A program made the position numbers and the translations under genes. Of a DNA stretch of 6,998 bases, positions 4,953-6,998 are shown piece after piece (within the stretch, counting starts at the first letter, position 1; each line of letters opens with the position of its first letter). The notes under the pieces were generated by a model, which worked only from the letters and a program-made list of their open reading frames with translations, ran no database searches and was not told the DNA's origin. The stretch is from Pseudobdellovibrionaceae bacterium (GTDB lineage: Bacteria > Bdellovibrionota > Bdellovibrionia > Bdellovibrionales > JAMPXM01): assembly GCA_913776405.1 (NCBI GenBank), contig CAJYOV010000379.1, forward strand, positions 1-6,998. The letters are read 5' to 3'.

Positions 4953-4989
4953 AAGCCCGCCGGGAGGTTTTCCCAGGGCGGGCTTCTTT
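4953..4989 (-). terminator. Intrinsic terminator of icd
   Basis: A 9-bp perfect stem (AAGCCCGCC at 4953-4961 with GGCGGGCTT at 4977-4985) carries an inner GGGA/TCCC stem (4962-4965 with 4971-4974). Read on the minus strand, GGCGGGC is followed by TTTTCC. It lies about 70-100 nt after the icd stop. On the plus strand it is followed by CTTTA and could act weakly there too. Confidence 0.8.
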
Positions 4990-5015
4990 ACGCGAACAAA
5001 AGACTAGAGACGAAG

Positions 5016-5047
5016 GAACTGGAGCTTGCGCGTGCAAGCTTCAGTTC
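5016..5047 (-). repeat. Stop-adjacent 14-bp hairpin after icd
   Basis: The arms are 5016-5029 and 5034-5047, with a 4-nt loop (GCGT on the plus strand). One position (5022/5041) is a G-U wobble on the plus strand but an A-C mismatch on the minus strand; the other 13 pairs are perfect. It begins 6 nt after the icd stop codon and has no immediate T run, so it looks like a 3'-UTR element ahead of the true terminator. Confidence 0.65.
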
Positions 5048-5053
5048 GGCTGA

Positions 5054-6289
5054 TTACATCGACAAAGCTTTCTTCAAGTTTTGGTCGATTGCATCCAAGA
5101 ACGGCTCGGTGTTGAGGTATTTGTCGGCTGTGACTTTGTCGCCGTGAACAAGCATCGCAAGGTCTTTTGTCATCTTGCCGGATTCAACCGTCTGGATGCA
5201 GACCTTCTCAAGCGTCTCTGCGAAGTTGATCAACTCTTTGTTGCCGTCGAGTTTGCCGCGGAATGCGAGGCCGCGAGTCCAAGCGAAGATCGACGCGATA
5301 GGGTTTGTCGATGTCGGCTTACCTTGCTGATGCTGACGGAAGTGACGAGTCACTGTGCCGTGCGCAGCTTCGGCTTCCATCGTCTTGCCGTCTGGTGTGA
5401 CGAGAACAGAAGTCATGAGGCCGAGTGAACCGAAACCTTGCGCGACCGTGTCTGACTGAACGTCGCCGTCATAGTTCTTACAAGCCCAAACGAATGCGCC
5501 TTCCCATTTGAGGGCTGAAGCAACCATGTCGTCGATCAAGCGGTGTTCGTAAACAATTTTTGCCGCTTCGAATTTCGCTTTGTAGTCTTTTTGGTAGATC
5601 TCTTCGAAGATGTCTTTGAAGCGACCATCGTACTTTTTCAAGATCGTGTTCTTCGTCGAAAGGTAAAGTGGCCAGCCTTTAGAAAGCGCCATCTGGAAGC
5701 ACGAGTGTGCGAAGCCACGGATCGACTCGTCCGTGTTGTACATCGTGAGAGCTACGCCATCGCCTTTGAAGTTAAACACTTCGAACGATTGCGTTTCGCC
5801 GCCACCTTCTGGTTGGAACGTGACTGTGAGTTTGCCTTTGCCTTTAGTTACGAAATCAGTTGCGCGGTATTGGTCGCCGAACGCGTGACGGCCAATGATG
5901 ATTGGCTTTGTCCAACCTGGAACGAGGCGTGGAACGTTTGAGATCACGATCGGCTCGCGGAAGACGGTGCCGTCGAGGATGTTACGGATTGTGCCGTTTG
6001 GCGACTTCCACATCTGCTTCAGTTTGAATTCTTCAACACGCTGTTCGTCAGGCGTGATTGTCGCGCATTTTACGCCGACGCCGTATTTTTTGATCGCTTC
6101 TGCGGCTTCGACTGTGACTTTGTCGTCAGTCTTATCGCGGTACTCCATGCCGAGATCGTAGTATTTCAAATCGATGTCGAGGTAAGGCTTGATGAGTTTT
6201 TCGCGGATGAAGTGCCAGATGATGCGAGTCATTTCATCGCCGTCGAGTTCGACGACCGGGTTTGCAACCTTGATCTTAGTGAAAGCCAT
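5054..6289 (-). CDS. icd: NADP-dependent isocitrate dehydrogenase, eukaryotic-type
   Basis: A 411-residue cytoplasmic homodimeric TCA-cycle enzyme that oxidises isocitrate to 2-oxoglutarate and CO2 with NADP+ and Mg/Mn. It belongs to the subfamily of human IDH1/IDH2 rather than the E. coli Icd type. The motifs match human IDH1 closely: [12 protein letters not shown] (14-25), ATITPDE (76-82), SPNGTIRN (96-103), FREP (110-113), [13 protein letters not shown] (133-145, with R134 equivalent to human R132 and Y141 to Y139), [14 protein letters not shown] (211-224, K213), RLIDDMVA (250-257), NYDGDVQSD (272-280, metal ligands D276 and D280) and the NADP loop HGTVTRH (310-316). The ATG at 6289 is chosen because AAGGA lies 8 nt upstream and family proteins start here. 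A longer reading from a TTG at 6349 would add 20 unlike residues. The leader holds a possible stem-loop next to the ribosome binding site. Confidence 0.96.
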   Translation of the reverse strand: MAFTKIKVANPVVELDGDEMTRIIWHFIREKLIKPYLDIDLKYYDLGMEYRDKTDDKVTVEAAEAIKKYGVGVKCATITPDEQRVEEFKLKQMWKSPNGTIRNILDGTVFREPIVISNVPRLVPGWTKPIIIGRHAFGDQYRATDFVTKGKGKLTVTFQPEGGGETQSFEVFNFKGDGVALTMYNTDESIRGFAHSCFQMALSKGWPLYLSTKNTILKKYDGRFKDIFEEIYQKDYKAKFEAAKIVYEHRLIDDMVASALKWEGAFVWACKNYDGDVQSDTVAQGFGSLGLMTSVLVTPDGKTMEAEAAHGTVTRHFRQHQQGKPTSTNPIASIFAWTRGLAFRGKLDGNKELINFAETLEKVCIQTVESGKMTKDLAMLVHGDKVTADKYLNTEPFLDAIDQNLKKALSM

Positions 6290-6301
6290 GAATGGAGTCC
6301 T

Positions 6302-6341
6302 TTTGCTTGAGCTGTCTTTGAAAGACGATTTTTGAAGCAAA
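6302..6341 (-). promoter_or_regulatory. Potential structured leader at the icd ribosome binding site
   Basis: On the minus strand an outer 7-bp stem (TTTGCTT at 6335-6341 with AAGCAAA at 6302-6308) encloses an inner GTCTT/AAGAC hairpin (6314-6326). The outer stem ends on the first base of the AAGGA ribosome binding site (6298-6302). This could tune access of the ribosome. No sigma-70 promoter is obvious in the 64-nt gap. Confidence 0.4.
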
Positions 6342-6353
6342 TAGACCAATTGA

Positions 6354-6998
6354 TCAACGAGAAATCACCCACGCGAGCGGGAATAGGACCGCTTGGTGGA
6401 GAAGATAGAAAATCAGCGCATGGCGTCCCAAGCGGGAGAGGCCAGGAATCTCTAGAGCTGTGACACGAGCGGGCCATTTTTCTACGGTTGATCCGATGAA
6501 AAGACCCAGGAAAATCACGCCGAGCCAAGGGAGAATCGGCGTGAAGTCTTCAGACATCTGAGGCCAAGGTGAAAGTCCGAGAAGATTCCAGCCGGGTTGA
6601 TGAAACCACGGTGCGCGATAAAAAACTGGAAGAGCCGCAAGGGCGATGCCTAGTGCCAGCGCAACCATGGGGCGCTTTCGGAGTGCTTGCGTAAAAGTCG
6701 GCGCTAAGAGTGTCATCACAAAAATAAAATGAAGAACGCCGAAAAACACCCAGCTTGAGTCGAAGAGTGCATACGTCGCGAGAGAAATCAGGCTTGCGCC
6801 AAAACCTATTTCCAAAAGTCGCTTCTGATATTTTCGATCTCGATACTGGGGTCGACTGAAGCTCAGACTGATGCCGACAAGTAAAATGAAAAGCGTCACG
6901 ATCAAGTTCTGAAACACGATCCAAAAATTCGAATTCAGAAAATCGATCTCGACCACTTTGAAATAATCGAGATCGAAAGCGAAATGAAAGATCGCCAT
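6354..6998 (-). CDS. DUF1624 / heparan-alpha-glucosaminide N-acetyltransferase-like membrane protein (partial, N-terminus beyond right edge)
   Basis: 214 residues are visible. The first codon at the window edge is ATG, but the sequence starts mid-domain. [13 protein letters not shown] matches the stretch that in this family follows the N-terminal D-A-x-RG motif, so that motif should lie just outside. About six membrane segments are visible: residues 25-47, 62-79, 82-100, 110-127, 156-170 and 192-212. Family landmarks include FGVLH (86-90), [16 protein letters not shown] (150-165) and [12 protein letters not shown] (191-202). Known members transfer or are presumed to transfer acyl groups across membranes to sugars; the bacterial substrate is unknown. 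The stop lies 64 nt before the icd ATG on the same strand, with no clear terminator between, so read-through into icd is possible. It is an inner-membrane protein by inference. Confidence 0.85.
   Translation of the reverse strand: MAIFHFAFDLDYFKVVEIDFLNSNFWIVFQNLIVTLFILLVGISLSFSRPQYRDRKYQKRLLEIGFGASLISLATYALFDSSWVFFGVLHFIFVMTLLAPTFTQALRKRPMVALALGIALAALPVFYRAPWFHQPGWNLLGLSPWPQMSEDFTPILPWLGVIFLGLFIGSTVEKWPARVTALEIPGLSRLGRHALIFYLLHQAVLFPLAWVISR

Noticed and set aside
5081..5941. Plus-strand open frames of 115 and 132 codons opposite icd
   Set aside because: They are shadows of icd, with compositions typical of antisense readings (runs of F, R and V), and have no supported starts.
5054..6349. 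Longer icd reading starting at a TTG (431 residues)
   Set aside because: The extra 20 residues do not resemble the family and use a TTG without a ribosome binding site. The ATG at 6289 has AAGGA 8 nt upstream and matches the usual start.

Overview
The window looks like a piece of a Gram-negative bacterial chromosome of medium GC content. The best guess is a Bdellovibrio-like (Bdellovibrionota) or related deltaproteobacterial lineage. This rests on the mix of gene families: a eukaryotic-type NADP isocitrate dehydrogenase, a CBS/CGL transsulfuration pair, a DUF1624 membrane acyltransferase, a glycine-rich lipoprotein and a PEGA-like membrane protein. The assignment is inferred from memory, without a database search. 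There is no transposase, integrase, phage gene or CRISPR array, and most genes look like core or lineage-conserved genes.

Layout, left to right. (1) 2-523 (+) is the 3' part of a membrane protein cut by the left edge. It has one hydrophobic segment followed by a PEGA-like beta domain. (2) 563-3354 (+) is a compact three-gene unit: a small uncharacterised protein, then a cystathionine beta-synthase starting at a GTG inside it (17-nt overlap), then a cystathionine gamma-lyase/synthase family enzyme 7 nt later. Two hairpins follow, the second a clear intrinsic terminator. Together the enzymes fit reverse transsulfuration (homocysteine to cystathionine to cysteine), with H2S as a possible side product. 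(3) 3422-3941 (+) has a consensus -35 box, a complete tRNA-Phe(GAA) with encoded CCA, about 120 nt of consecutive hairpins, and a small DUF3253 gene. (4) 3980-4763 (-) holds a small lipoprotein gene and, upstream of it, a small exported two-cysteine protein gene, both of unknown function. A weak bidirectional terminator candidate lies at the convergent junction near 3945-3971.

(5) 4764-5053 is a 290-bp gene-free interval. It holds two inverted repeats, a 13-bp direct repeat with a 21-bp period, and two hairpins at the end of icd, one of them a good minus-strand terminator. (6) 5054-6289 (-) is icd, NADP-dependent isocitrate dehydrogenase of the TCA cycle, with a potential structured leader next to its ribosome binding site. 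(7) 6354-6998 (-) is most of a DUF1624 (heparan-alpha-glucosaminide N-acetyltransferase-like) membrane protein, whose N-terminus lies beyond the right edge.

I see no convincing new multi-gene system. The parts most worth a second look are non-coding: the hairpin series between tRNA-Phe and the DUF3253 gene, the repeat-rich interval upstream of the small exported protein, and the leader of icd. Among proteins, the small ORF overlapping the CBS start is the most interesting unknown.
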